DNA of 64,000 nt from Rhizobium sp. (GTDB taxonomy: Bacteria; Pseudomonadota; Alphaproteobacteria; Rhizobiales; Rhizobiaceae). Below, one piece after another: positions 8,376 through 16,377 of this stretch. The notes beneath the pieces were generated by a model, which saw nothing but the letters and a program-made list of their open reading frames with translations, was not told where the DNA came from and did no database searches. The stretch spans positions 939,990 to 1,003,989 of the forward strand of contig PEKW01000002.1 in NCBI GenBank assembly GCA_002796995.1, given 5' to 3'. A program made the translations under genes and the position numbers. Each line of letters begins with the position of its first letter. Within the stretch, counting starts at the first letter, position 1.

Positions 8376-9749
8376 TCAGCCGCGCCGGTTGCCTTCGATC
8401 GTCAGGTGGTCATGGCTGCCCGCCCCGTCGATCAGTTCGCCGCCGGCCTTGTCGTTCCAGCGATAGCCGAGGATGGCGCCGTCGCTCGCCCCGGCGATTA
8501 CATTGCCGGAAATCAACGTCGTGCCGCTGCCTTCGACGACCGACACCGCAATGCCGACCGGGCAATTGCGGATGATATTGGCGCTGGCCACGACATCGCG
8601 CAGATAGGGGCCCCAGCCGAGCACCAGCCCCCATTTCGGCGCGTTCTCTATGACGTTGCCGCTCACCACCGTGTCCGCTTCCACCGCGATGCCGAAACCG
8701 AAGCCGGCGCCGTCATGGCTGTAGGGGCCTTCGAGCTTCAGGTTGCGCACGATATTGCCGGAAACCGTCGACAGGCGGCCGCCCTGGTCGAGGTTGACGA
8801 CGAGGATGCCGTTGGCCGCGCCATCGACCAGATTGTCGGCGATCAGCGCGCCCTCGAAGGAGAACTCGGCATAGATCGCCGTCTCGCCCGAGCGCAGGCA
8901 TTGGTTGGTGGCGATCGTGACGTTCGACGCCGAATTGGCCCGGATCGCCGAGAAGGCGCAGTCGGAAACGTGATTGCCCGAGACCATCACATTGTCGGCG
9001 CGGAACAGGTTGATGCCGTTGCCGTTCTGCCCGGTGCCGCCGGCGCGGGCGCCGATCCGGGCGATGCGGTTGCCGCTCACCATGGCGCCGTCTTCGCCCT
9101 TGGTCCAGCGATGCACGAGGATGCCGCCATTGCCGCAGTCGGAGACGTCGTTGTCCTTGATCGTCAGCGCCTTGGTCTCGATCGCCAGCAGCCCGGCATC
9201 GGCCGCACCGGTGATGCGGCAGTCGCTGATCTTTCCGCCGCAACGCTCCAGTTGCAGGCCGTGCTTGCGGCTGCCGACGATCTCGCAATCGACAATCTCC
9301 ACCGCATCGACCGCGCGAAAGGAAACGAGCGCATCGGCATAATCGGCGAGCCAGCGATTGGCGCCGTCGAGCGTGATGCCGGACAGCGCCACATGGCGCA
9401 CGTCCCGCGCGGTCAGCAGATGGCCGTCGCCGCTGTAGGAGAGCCGGGTGGCACCCGGCACGCCGATCAGCCGCGTGCCGTCGGGCAGGTCGAGATTGGA
9501 GACCTCGTAGGCGCCGGCCGGCAGGAAGACCGGCTGGCCGCTCGCCGCCGCAGCATTGAGCAGCGCCTGCAGCTTGCGGCTTTGATTGTCGGCCGCGCCC
9601 GGCACGATCCCGGCTTCCGCCGCGTCCAGCGCCCCGCGCAGGTCGGCGGCGATCGGCTGCGCCTGGGCGGACGCGTGGTGGGCGGAAAGCCCGAGCCGCA
9701 GGGCCGGCAGGCTCGCCAGACCACCCAGAATCACACGCCTTTTCAGCAT
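8376..9749 (-). CDS. TIGR03808-type Tat-exported right-handed beta-helix protein
   Basis: A 457-residue exported protein. The start at 9749 gives MLKRRVILGGLASLPALRL, a twin-arginine signal; longer in-frame starts lack sense. The mature part is a chain of short repeats with N-x-I/V and G-I/L turns (for example VSGNRIARIG, ISDCRITGAADAGLL, TISGNVIAG-like units), as in parallel beta-helix proteins and in the rhizobial TIGR03807/TIGR03808 repeat families. Such folds often bind or cleave polysaccharides in the periplasm or outside, but no catalytic set is identifiable. Its promoter should lie in the gap shared with the small membrane protein at 9964. Confidence 0.88.
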   Translation of the reverse strand: MLKRRVILGGLASLPALRLGLSAHHASAQAQPIAADLRGALDAAEAGIVPGAADNQSRKLQALLNAAAASGQPVFLPAGAYEVSNLDLPDGTRLIGVPGATRLSYSGDGHLLTARDVRHVALSGITLDGANRWLADYADALVSFRAVDAVEIVDCEIVGSRKHGLQLERCGGKISDCRITGAADAGLLAIETKALTIKDNDVSDCGNGGILVHRWTKGEDGAMVSGNRIARIGARAGGTGQNGNGINLFRADNVMVSGNHVSDCAFSAIRANSASNVTIATNQCLRSGETAIYAEFSFEGALIADNLVDGAANGILVVNLDQGGRLSTVSGNIVRNLKLEGPYSHDGAGFGFGIAVEADTVVSGNVIENAPKWGLVLGWGPYLRDVVASANIIRNCPVGIAVSVVEGSGTTLISGNVIAGASDGAILGYRWNDKAGGELIDGAGSHDHLTIEGNRRG

Positions 9750-9890
9750 TATCGCTCCCCGTGGAAGACAGGCCCCGTGTGGCGCCGGACAAACGTCCGC
9801 GCTGCCGTTCGGCCAGAACTTGGCCGAAAGCGTCTGGCACGGCAAGCAGGGATGCGACAAATCATCCATCGCCCGTTCGGCCGCAACAGT

Positions 9891-9904
9891 TTGCGCCAGA
9901 TCAA
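9891..9904. promoter_or_regulatory. FNR/FixK-type anaerobox
   Basis: TTGCGCCAGATCAA matches the anaerobox TTGAT-N4-ATCAA at 8 of 10 fixed positions; TTGCG left arms are common in rhizobial FixK/FnrL sites. The centre lies about 41 bases before a predicted transcription start if TATTCT at 9926-9931 is the -10 element, the spacing of a class II activated promoter. The likely target is the membrane protein at 9964. Confidence 0.5.
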
Positions 9905-9963
9905 TGCCGAGGCTTCAGCGAGGTCTATTCTTCCCTTCAGAAAGTAAATCGATGGAGGGCTTG

Positions 9964-10170
9964 ATGCTTCGTCTTTCTGCAGTGCTCTATATTCTCGTCG
10001 CAACGGTGCTGGCCGGCGGAGCAGTGACGGCCGTGCTCGCCATGAACATGATGGAACGCTGGCAGATTGCCGGTGCCTTCGCAGCCGGCTGTGTCGTCGC
10101 CCTGCCGATCGCCGCCATCCTCGGTCGCAAGATGTACAATGCGATGAATTCGCCCTCGACGCCGGCCTGA
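9964..10170 (+). CDS. Small two-helix membrane protein
   Basis: A 68-residue protein with two predicted membrane helices (LSAVLYILVATVLAGGAVTAV and IAGAFAAGCVVALPIAAIL) and a short basic tail. The ATG at 9964 has GGAGG five bases ahead; an in-frame ATG at 9952 lacks this. Close relatives in rhizobia are often mislabelled as CTP synthetase in annotations (recollection), which its size rules out. It lies behind an anaerobox-like site and in front of a strong terminator, so it is probably a single-gene, oxygen-controlled unit. Function is unknown. Confidence 0.75.
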   Translation: MLRLSAVLYILVATVLAGGAVTAVLAMNMMERWQIAGAFAAGCVVALPIAAILGRKMYNAMNSPSTPA

Positions 10171-10252
10171 CGGCAGGCGTTTGAACGCGCGCTGCGCCAG
10201 CCGGCGTCCCCTGGGGCGGACTGACGCCGGCGGATCGTGGCTGCATGCGCGC

Positions 10253-10307
10253 ACCGAACGACCGGTCCCGTCCTTCTAGCGGACGGGGCCGGTCGGATCG
10301 GTTTTTT
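10253..10307 (+). terminator. Strong intrinsic terminator
   Basis: A 15-base stem (10259-10273 with 10281-10295, one G-U type pair) around a TTCTAGC loop is extended by an outer ACCGA/TCGGT pair and followed at once by six T residues (10302-10307). It closes the transcript of the small membrane protein. Confidence 0.85.
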
Positions 10308-10349
10308 ACCCCCGGCAATACTTTGCGTTCGTCTTCGCGACGACTTGGC

Positions 10350-10898
10350 CTAGCCTTCGGCTGCACCCGGCTTATTCTGCGATTCCATCTCGAACTCCTG
10401 CCGGCGCCGGTCGAAGCCGGAAATGAAGCGGTCGTAGAGCTCGGCGAAGCGTTCGACGTCTTCGGCCGGCCAGTCCGCCACGATCTCGCGGATCGTCTCG
10501 CGCTTCACCTCGTCCGCCTTCTTCAGCATCTCTTGGCAGACCGGCGTGATCACCACGATGGTCCGCCGCGCGTCCTCCTGCGAAACCTCCCTTTTCAGCA
10601 ATCCCTGGCGCACCAGATCGGCGACGATGCGGCTCGATCGCGATGGATCGACGCGCAGCTCCTCGGCGATCGCCCCGACGGTCGCCTCCTGCGTCGCCTG
10701 CAGCCGCCGTACCGTGCCCACCACATCGAGATGCGAAAGCTCCATGCCGCCGCCGACGCGGCTGAGCACGAGATTGCCGATGAAGCGCCGGCCGATCATC
10801 AGCCGCATGCGCGCCATGGCGCTGCCGATGCTGGCGATGGTGTCAGGGCCGGGCGCGGTGCCGGTCGAGGAGGGCGATGGTGTCGTTTCGTCTGTCAT
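10350..10898 (-). CDS. MarR-family transcriptional regulator
   Basis: A 182-residue winged-helix regulator. The DNA-binding core is visible as ATVGAIAEELRVDPSRSSRIVADLVRQGLLKREVSQEDARRTIVVIT, here split as recognition helix and wing. The N-terminal 25 residues are Ser/Thr/Pro-rich and disordered. It is transcribed away from the DHA2-type exporter at 11022, the usual arrangement in which a MarR repressor governs drug or phenolic export. Two related 21-bp boxes in the shared gap are candidate operators. Confidence 0.92.
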   Translation of the reverse strand: MTDETTPSPSSTGTAPGPDTIASIGSAMARMRLMIGRRFIGNLVLSRVGGGMELSHLDVVGTVRRLQATQEATVGAIAEELRVDPSRSSRIVADLVRQGLLKREVSQEDARRTIVVITPVCQEMLKKADEVKRETIREIVADWPAEDVERFAELYDRFISGFDRRRQEFEMESQNKPGAAEG

Positions 10899-10936
10899 GG
10901 CCCTTGATAACAGATGTTCGGCGGCGTTCCAACAAA

Positions 10937-10992
10937 TTTCATGCGTGCGTCATGTAAGTGCGATTGACAATTGCATGCGAAAGTCACATAAA
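10937..10992. promoter_or_regulatory. Exporter promoter with paired 21-bp operator-like boxes
   Basis: TTGACA (10964-10969), a 17-base spacer and CATAAA (10987-10992) form a good promoter for the exporter gene. Two direct 21-bp boxes, 10937-10957 and 10971-10991, agree at 15 of 21 positions (TT-CATGCG---GTCA--TAA). The second covers the spacer and -10 region, a position suited to repression by the adjacent MarR protein. Confidence 0.6.
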
Positions 10993-11021
10993 TTGGCGAA
11001 CTTCAAACCTGGACCCCCGCC

Positions 11022-12575
11022 ATGGACATGAAATCGCCTTCGCACGCGGCCGCGCCGGCCGTTCCCGCTCCGCCTCAGGCGCCGCCCTTCGTATCGCTCG
11101 TCGCCGACCCCCGCCGGCGAGTCGTCGTCTTCGTCCTGCTGCTGACGGCACTGTTCATGGCGACGCTCGACAACCAGATCGTCTCGACCGCACTGCCGAC
11201 CATCGTTGGTGAATTCGGCGAGCTCGAACGCTTCGGCTGGATCGGCTCGGCCTATCTGCTCGCCTCGAGCGCCGTCATGCCGCTCTACGGCAAGCTCGGC
11301 GACCTGTTCGGCCGCAAATACGTGATCATGGCGGCGGTCGCCATCTTCACGCTGGGCTCGCTGGTGTGCGGCCTGGCCATCTCCATGGACACGCTGATTG
11401 CCGCCCGCGTGCTGCAGGCGCTCGGCGGCGGTGGCATCATGGTGTCGATCTTCTCGATCAATGCCGACCTGTTCGAGGCCCGCGAACGGGCGCGCTACCA
11501 GAGTTATGCCAGCCTGGCGCTGATGGCCTCGGGCGCGGTCGGTCCGGTGCTGGGCGGCACGCTGAGTGACCTGTTCGGCTGGCGCTCCATCTTCCTGGTC
11601 AATCTGCCGATCGGCATCCTGGTGCTGGCCGGCCTTGCTTTCCTCTTGCCCTACCGCAAGCCGCACCGCCGGCCGAAGATCGACTATGCCGGCGCGATCC
11701 TGCTGGCGGGTGCGGTCGCCAGCGTCGTGCTGTGGGCCGACAGCGCCCAGATCTTCGGCTCGCTGGTCGCCACGCAAAGCCTCGTCGTGATCGCCTTCGG
11801 CCTTGTCTGCGCCCTTGGCTGGGTCGCCGTCGAGCAGCGGGTCGCCGAACCCGTCGTGCCGCTGTCGCTGTTTTCCCACCGCACCATCAATCTCATGCTG
11901 GTTATCTCGCTGGTCTCCGGCGCGATCGGCATCGGCTCGGTCAACTATGTGGCCCTGTTCCTGCAGACGACGACGGGTCTCACCCCGACCTTTGCCGGCC
12001 TGCTGTTCATCGCCATGACCGGCGGCATCGCCGCGGGCTCGCTCTGGGCCGGGCGGCGCATTTCGAAGAGCGGCCTCTACAAGCCCTATTCGATCGCCTC
12101 TACGGCCGTCGGCGTCGTCAGCCTGGCGATCTTCAGCCAGATGCATGCGGGAACGCCGGTCTTTGTCATCGCCGCCGTCATGCTGCTGCACGGCATCGGC
12201 ATCGGCATCGGCCAGCAGGTGCCGGTGCTCGGCGTGCAGAACGCCGCCTCACGCGACGATGTCGGCGCCGCCACCGGCACGGTGACGCTCGCCCGCATGT
12301 CGGGCGCGGCGATCGCCATCTCGATCTACGGTGCCATCATCGGTTCCGGCCTGTCGCATCTGACCAGCCAGATTCCGGGCGTCGCCGACTTCCAGCAGCT
12401 CACCCCGCAAATGCTGGGCGCCCTGCCGGAGGCAAGCCGCGCCGCCGTCGCCGAAGCCTATGCCGGGGCCTTCTTCCCGCTCTTCGTCACGGCCTCGGGC
12501 ATCGTCTCGCTCGGCCTCGTCGCCGCGCTGATGCTGAAGAACGTGCGCCTACCGGTCGCTGGCAAGGGGAGGTAG
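11022..12575 (+). CDS. DHA2-family (EmrB/QacA) MFS drug exporter
   Basis: A 517-residue inner-membrane protein with about 14 hydrophobic segments, the size and topology of proton-driven DHA2 exporters. Motif D1 is seen as LDNQIVSTALPTI near residue 50, motif A as GKLGDLFGRKYV near 90 and motif C as ASGAVGPVLGGTLSD near 170. It would expel drugs, phenolics or other amphipaths; no partner membrane-fusion protein is encoded beside it. Expression is probably governed by the divergent MarR protein through the boxes in the gap. Confidence 0.93.
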   Translation: MDMKSPSHAAAPAVPAPPQAPPFVSLVADPRRRVVVFVLLLTALFMATLDNQIVSTALPTIVGEFGELERFGWIGSAYLLASSAVMPLYGKLGDLFGRKYVIMAAVAIFTLGSLVCGLAISMDTLIAARVLQALGGGGIMVSIFSINADLFEARERARYQSYASLALMASGAVGPVLGGTLSDLFGWRSIFLVNLPIGILVLAGLAFLLPYRKPHRRPKIDYAGAILLAGAVASVVLWADSAQIFGSLVATQSLVVIAFGLVCALGWVAVEQRVAEPVVPLSLFSHRTINLMLVISLVSGAIGIGSVNYVALFLQTTTGLTPTFAGLLFIAMTGGIAAGSLWAGRRISKSGLYKPYSIASTAVGVVSLAIFSQMHAGTPVFVIAAVMLLHGIGIGIGQQVPVLGVQNAASRDDVGAATGTVTLARMSGAAIAISIYGAIIGSGLSHLTSQIPGVADFQQLTPQMLGALPEASRAAVAEAYAGAFFPLFVTASGIVSLGLVAALMLKNVRLPVAGKGR

Positions 12576-12596
12576 GGGAAAAGGCAGACAAGTTCC

Positions 12597-12634
12597 GGCT
12601 GGCGCGAGGCCTGCACGACAGCCTCGCGCCAGCC
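12597..12634. terminator. Perfect 14-bp stem-loop after the exporter
   Basis: GGCTGGCGCGAGGC at 12597-12610 pairs completely with 12621-12634 around a 10-base loop. No T tract follows, so it may slow or end transcription between the exporter and the transpeptidase gene, or protect an RNA end. Confidence 0.45.
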
Positions 12635-12679
12635 GCGTTTGCCAGACTGCCGGCAAATCTCGGCATGAAGCGGTGAACG

Positions 12680-13507
12680 ATGTTGTCCAAGCGATTTTCT
12701 CAGCAAACCCTTTCGACCGGCGCGCGCGCGCGCCGCCTGCTCGGTCTCCTCTCCGGTACGGCCCTGTTGTCGGTGCTGTCCGGCTGCCTGTTCGTCACCG
12801 ATACCAGTCGCATGAACATCGACGTATTCCAGGACGAGGTTGCGCCGGTCTACTACGATCCGGCCCGCGTCCAGCCGGCCGATCCGCAGCCGGTGCCGCA
12901 GAAGCGTGAGCTCTACACCACCCAGTTTCACCAGACCTACGGCCTGCCGGTCAGCAATCCGCTGCATCGCGTGATGTACGGCACGATTCGCGACGACGGC
13001 CATACGTTGCCGGCCATTCCGCTCGACCGCGTCGACCGCAGCTATCTGCGCCAGGAGATCGACTATTCGACCAATGAGGCGCCCGGCACGATCGTCGTCG
13101 ATACCAAGGCGCGTTATCTTTATCTCGTGCAGGCGGGTGGCAAGGCGATCCGCTACGGCGTCGGCATCGGCCGCGACGGTTTCTCGTGGTCCGGCCGGGG
13201 CACGATCCAGACGAAGCAGAAATGGCCGCACTGGACCCCGTCCAACGAGATGGTGGCACGCCAGCCCGATTTGCGCCCGGTCTCGGCGGAAGAGGGCGGC
13301 CTCGAAGCCGGCCTCAACAATCCGCTCGGCGCCCGCGCGCTCTATATCTATCAGGACGGCAAGGACACGCTCTATCGCGTCCACGGCACGCCCGACTGGC
13401 AGTCTGTCGGCAAGGCGACATCGTCCGGCTGCGTGCGTATGTTCAACCAGGATGTCATCGACCTTTACGATCGCGTCGGCGCCAAGGCGCCGATCGTGGT
13501 CATCTGA
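12680..13507 (+). CDS. L,D-transpeptidase (YkuD), predicted lipoprotein
   Basis: A 275-residue envelope enzyme. A basic start and hydrophobic stretch end in the lipobox VLSGC, so C36 is probably lipidated. The YkuD catalytic region has VHGTPDW, then ATSSGCVRM with nucleophile C251 near the C-terminus. Such enzymes form 3-3 peptidoglycan crosslinks or attach proteins such as Braun-type lipoproteins or outer-membrane barrels to the wall. The next gene encodes a close relative, about half identical over the catalytic part, so the pair arose by duplication. Confidence 0.92.
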   Translation: MLSKRFSQQTLSTGARARRLLGLLSGTALLSVLSGCLFVTDTSRMNIDVFQDEVAPVYYDPARVQPADPQPVPQKRELYTTQFHQTYGLPVSNPLHRVMYGTIRDDGHTLPAIPLDRVDRSYLRQEIDYSTNEAPGTIVVDTKARYLYLVQAGGKAIRYGVGIGRDGFSWSGRGTIQTKQKWPHWTPSNEMVARQPDLRPVSAEEGGLEAGLNNPLGARALYIYQDGKDTLYRVHGTPDWQSVGKATSSGCVRMFNQDVIDLYDRVGAKAPIVVI

Positions 13508-13693
13508 CGGCGAGTGTAGACGGTCTGCCACGGGTGTCGCATTAACGACAGCCTCGCAAAGAGTTGACCGGACTTGGCGGTTGCATCCCGTCCGCTTTCC
13601 TGTTGCATTGCGCAAAAATCGGGAACAAAGCTGATCCTCGCGATTTAAGCTGCGTTCCTCTTGCCGTGCCGTTCACAGGAAGCTTCTTCATCC

Positions 13694-14419
13694 ATGTCTT
13701 CATCGGATCAATTCTCGCGCCGCACCTTTCTCTCCCTATCGGCTGTCGGCGCCGCCAGCCTGCTCGCGAGCTGTGCCTCGACCCGTCCCGTCGGTCGCGA
13801 CATGGCCACCACCATCACCTATCGCGACGGCCGCAGCGTGGTTGACCGGCCGCTGGCCGGCGGTTCCGCCGAGCTCGATGCCATGTATGGCGAGGTCTAT
13901 GACGGCGGCTATGTCATTCCGGCCGTGCCCTACCAGAAGATCCCCGCACGCTTCTATCGCCAGCGCGTTGTCGACCCGACCGGCCAGCCGCCGGGCACCA
14001 TCGTCGTCGATACGCCCTCGCGTTTCCTTTATCTGGTGGAATCGGGCGGCACGGCCATGCGCTATGGCGTCGGCATCGGCCGCGAGGGCTTTGCCTGGCA
14101 GGGTACCGGCGTCATCCAGTGGCGGCAGAAATGGCCGAAATGGACCCCGCCGGACGAGATGATCGCCCGCAAGCCGGAACTGGCCCAATATTCGGCCGAC
14201 AATGGCGGCATGTCGCCGGGTCTCGACAATCCGCTCGGCGCTCGCGCCCTCTATATCTTCCAGAATGGCGAGGACACGCTCTATCGCCTGCATGGTTCGC
14301 CGGAATGGAACTCGATCGGCAAGGCCGTCTCTTCGGGCTGCGTGCGCCTGCTCAACCAGGACATCATCGACCTCTACGAGCGCGTGCCGAACAAGGCGCG
14401 GGTTCTCGTCTGGCAGTAA
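13694..14419 (+). CDS. L,D-transpeptidase (YkuD) with twin-arginine signal
   Basis: A 241-residue relative of the preceding gene. The start at 13694 gives MSSSDQFSRRTFLSLSAVGA, a textbook Tat signal, followed by LLASC, so C27 may be lipidated. The YkuD domain keeps LHGSPEW and AVSSGCVRL with nucleophile C216. It differs from its neighbour mainly in export route (Tat rather than Sec). A 186-base gap separates the two, so it may have its own promoter. Confidence 0.92.
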   Translation: MSSSDQFSRRTFLSLSAVGAASLLASCASTRPVGRDMATTITYRDGRSVVDRPLAGGSAELDAMYGEVYDGGYVIPAVPYQKIPARFYRQRVVDPTGQPPGTIVVDTPSRFLYLVESGGTAMRYGVGIGREGFAWQGTGVIQWRQKWPKWTPPDEMIARKPELAQYSADNGGMSPGLDNPLGARALYIFQNGEDTLYRLHGSPEWNSIGKAVSSGCVRLLNQDIIDLYERVPNKARVLVWQ

Positions 14420-14574
14420 ACCTGCACTCTACGCCTTGAAGTCTCGGCGCCCCGGCCTCGGCCTCGGGCGCCGATCTGGTTTGATGGAGGTCGCAAGCGC
14501 CGTCGCCGGCAAATCCAGCTGCGGCCGCACACAGGCAAGCTGCTGCATAGGTGGGTAGGCAGGGGTGATCTGCC

Positions 14575-15024
14575 CTATTCCAGCGCGCTCAGCCGCTTCT
14601 TCAATATATTGAGGCTGTCGCGCAGCGTGGCCAGTTCGCCCATTGTGCAGCCGGTCTGTTCGCCGATCGCCCGCATGACCTTGACCGCGTGGGATTTCAT
14701 CGCCCGCCCGGGTTCGGTCAGCGTGATGAACACCTGCCGCTCGTCGGCCGTGTCGCGCCGGCGCTCGACATAGCCGGCCTGCTCCAGCCGTTTCAACAGC
14801 GGCGACAGCGTGCCCGAATCGAGCCCGAGCTTTTCGCCCAGCATCTTGACCTGCTGGCCGTCCTCTTCCCACAGGGCCATCATCACCAGATATTGCGGAT
14901 AGGTGAGGCCGAACGGTTCGAGCAGCGGCTTGTAGGCGCGATTGAACGCATGCGCCGCGCCGTAGAGCGCAAAGCACAGCTGGCGGTCGAGCGTGAGTTC
15001 CTTTTCCAGATCCGCATCATTCAT
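14575..15024 (-). CDS. ohrR: OhrR-type MarR-family peroxide-sensing repressor
   Basis: A 149-residue repressor. The start at 15024 gives MNDADLEKELTLDRQLCFALY, the family's usual beginning, with the reactive cysteine C17; an upstream ATG at 15051 in the same frame is possible. The winged helix is seen at VKMLGEKLGLDSGTLSPLLKRL and the wing at RRRDTADERQVFITLT. A second cysteine near residue 124 (QTGCTMG) fits the two-cysteine group that forms a disulphide on oxidation. It is divergent from ohr, which it should repress until organic hydroperoxides oxidise it. Confidence 0.93.
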   Translation of the reverse strand: MNDADLEKELTLDRQLCFALYGAAHAFNRAYKPLLEPFGLTYPQYLVMMALWEEDGQQVKMLGEKLGLDSGTLSPLLKRLEQAGYVERRRDTADERQVFITLTEPGRAMKSHAVKVMRAIGEQTGCTMGELATLRDSLNILKKRLSALE

Positions 15025-15104
15025 GTCGGTCGACGAAGCCCCTTTCAACATCCCCGGGAGAACTGTCGCCAATTCTCGGCGCGGGGGCAATGCGCAAAAA
15101 ATAG

Positions 15105-15134
15105 ATTGCGCGCGATTGAATTGTGCAATATATA
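15105..15134 (+). promoter_or_regulatory. ohr promoter with OhrR-like operator
   Basis: TTGCGC (15106-15111), 17 bases, then TATATA (15129-15134) form the ohr promoter. Within it ATTGC at 15105-15109 mirrors GCAAT at 15125-15129, and the centre holds ATTGAATTGTG, resembling AT-rich OhrR operators of alphaproteobacteria. Binding would block both -35 and -10. Confidence 0.6.
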
Positions 15135-15168
15135 GCACTCATAGTAACCCGAAACAAGGAGCTTCCCC

Positions 15169-15591
15169 ATGGCAATCCTCTACACCGCCCAGGCATCCGC
15201 AACCGGTGGCCGCGCCGGCCGTGCCGTATCAGACAATGGCGTGCTCGATGTGACGCTGACCGTTCCGAAGGAACTCGGCGGCGACGGCGCCACCGGCACC
15301 AATCCCGAGCAGATGTTCGCCGCCGGCTATTCCGCCTGCTTCCTCGGTGCGCTGAAATTCGTCGCCGGCAAGGAAAAGGTGAAGATCCCGGACGACGCCA
15401 AGATCACCACCCGCGTCGGCATCGGCCCGCGCGAAGACGGCACCGGCTTCGGCATCGAAGTGGCGATCACCGCCGAACTTCCGGGCATCGAGCGCGAACT
15501 GGCCGAAAAGCTGGTCGCCGCTGCCCACATCGTCTGCCCCTACAGCCACGCCATGCGCACCTCGACCGAGGTTCCGGTCAGCGTCGCCTGA
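15169..15591 (+). CDS. ohr: Organic hydroperoxide resistance peroxidase Ohr
   Basis: A 140-residue thiol peroxidase of the Ohr/OsmC family that reduces lipid and organic hydroperoxides, using lipoylated proteins in characterised members. The peroxidatic cysteine C57 is in AAGYSACFLGA and the resolving cysteine C123 in HIVCPYSHA; E47 in NPEQMF completes the usual site. The N-terminal ILYTAQASATGGRAG and DVTLTVPKELGG are typical. AAGGAG stands nine bases before the ATG. It forms the standard unit with the divergent ohrR. Confidence 0.96.
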   Translation: MAILYTAQASATGGRAGRAVSDNGVLDVTLTVPKELGGDGATGTNPEQMFAAGYSACFLGALKFVAGKEKVKIPDDAKITTRVGIGPREDGTGFGIEVAITAELPGIERELAEKLVAAAHIVCPYSHAMRTSTEVPVSVA

Positions 15592-15674
15592 GGAGGAGGG
15601 CAGTGGCCGGTAGGCAGTAGGATTGCCGCCCGGCCTCATCGCCTTCCTTGCATTTTCAAACCGATCCACCGCCA

Positions 15675-15699
15675 GAAGGCCGGCCCCGTGCCGGCCTTC
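15675..15699. terminator. Stem-loop after ohr
   Basis: GAAGGCCGGC (15675-15684) pairs perfectly with 15690-15699 around five bases. No T tract follows, so termination is uncertain. Confidence 0.4.
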
Positions 15700-15781
15700 A
15701 GACTGCCGGAAAAGGTTATCTCTCCATCAGATTTGAACCGCGGCAGGCCATTTCTTGGCTTGGCGAGCGGTGTCCGTTCCT

Positions 15782-15895
15782 CTTCTCCCCAGCGGGGAGA
15801 AGGTGGCGCGTCGCGCCGGATGAGGGGGAGCGAAGCTCATGAGGGCTTGGGGCACTTGCCCCCTCATCGTCTCGCTCGCCCTCGGTACTTCTGCC
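15782..15895. repeat. RIME-like palindromic intergenic repeat, copy 1
   Basis: A hyphenated palindrome CTTCTCCCC-AG-CGGGGAGAAG is followed by GATGAGGGGGAGCGAAGCTCATGAGG and an inverted GCCCCCTCATCGTCTCGCTCGCC. The same modules recur at seven other places in the window. It fills most of the gap between ohr and the toxin-antitoxin pair. Confidence 0.75.
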
Positions 15896-15961
15896 CCCTG
15901 GGCACAAGAGGCAATTCATGGAAGTTCGCGTTTCCATCTTTGCCCTCAGACAAAAATGCAC

Positions 15962-15967
15962 TATATT
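15962..15967 (+). promoter_or_regulatory. Probable -10 element of the antitoxin gene
   Basis: TATATT lies 23 bases before the GTG start, with TTGCCC at 15940-15945 as a weak -35 at 16-base spacing. The flanking stretch is AT-rich compared with its surroundings. Confidence 0.4.
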
Positions 15968-15990
15968 CTTTCCAAGGAAAGGATCGTGCC

Positions 15991-16377
15991 GTGCTGCATC
16001 AACCGCTCGACTATGCAAAACCGCCCGTCTCGGAAGCCGCGACCGTCACCAAGGCGGTGATCGCCGCCGCCGATCGGCTGGGGCTGTCGGCGCGCCAGCT
16101 ATCGGCCGTGATCGGGGTGTCGGAGGCCAGCATATCGCGCATGAAGCGGCTGGATTTCCGTCTCGAACGCGGCACCAAGTCCTTCGAGCTGTCGCTGCTG
16201 TTCATCCGCCTGTTCCGCTCGCTGGATGCCATCACCGGCGGTGACGAGGCCGTCGCGCGCGCCTGGCTGAAGGCCGAGAACACAGTGCTCGGCGGCGCGC
16301 CCCTCACCAAGATCGCAACCGTTTCGGGCCTCGTCGATGTCCTTTCCTACCTGGACGCCCGCCGCGCTCTCGTCTGA
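15991..16377 (+). CDS. Xre/MbcA/ParS-type antitoxin of a RES system
   Basis: A 128-residue antitoxin. The GTG at 15991 is chosen because AAGGAAAGGA lies just before it and no sensible ATG exists. Residues 15-60 form the Xre-like helix-turn-helix (LSARQLSAVIGVSEASISRM); residues 75-128 are the DUF2384 toxin-binding domain (GGDEAVARAWLKAENTVLGG, PLTKIATVSGLVDVLSYLDA). It should bind and block the RES toxin and repress its own operon. Its 3' end overlaps the toxin gene by 41 bases, a coupled arrangement. Confidence 0.88.
   Translation: MLHQPLDYAKPPVSEAATVTKAVIAAADRLGLSARQLSAVIGVSEASISRMKRLDFRLERGTKSFELSLLFIRLFRSLDAITGGDEAVARAWLKAENTVLGGAPLTKIATVSGLVDVLSYLDARRALV

Noticed and set aside
9964..10170. 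CTP synthetase (a label often given to such small proteins)
   Set aside because: A 68-residue two-helix membrane protein cannot be a CTP synthetase.
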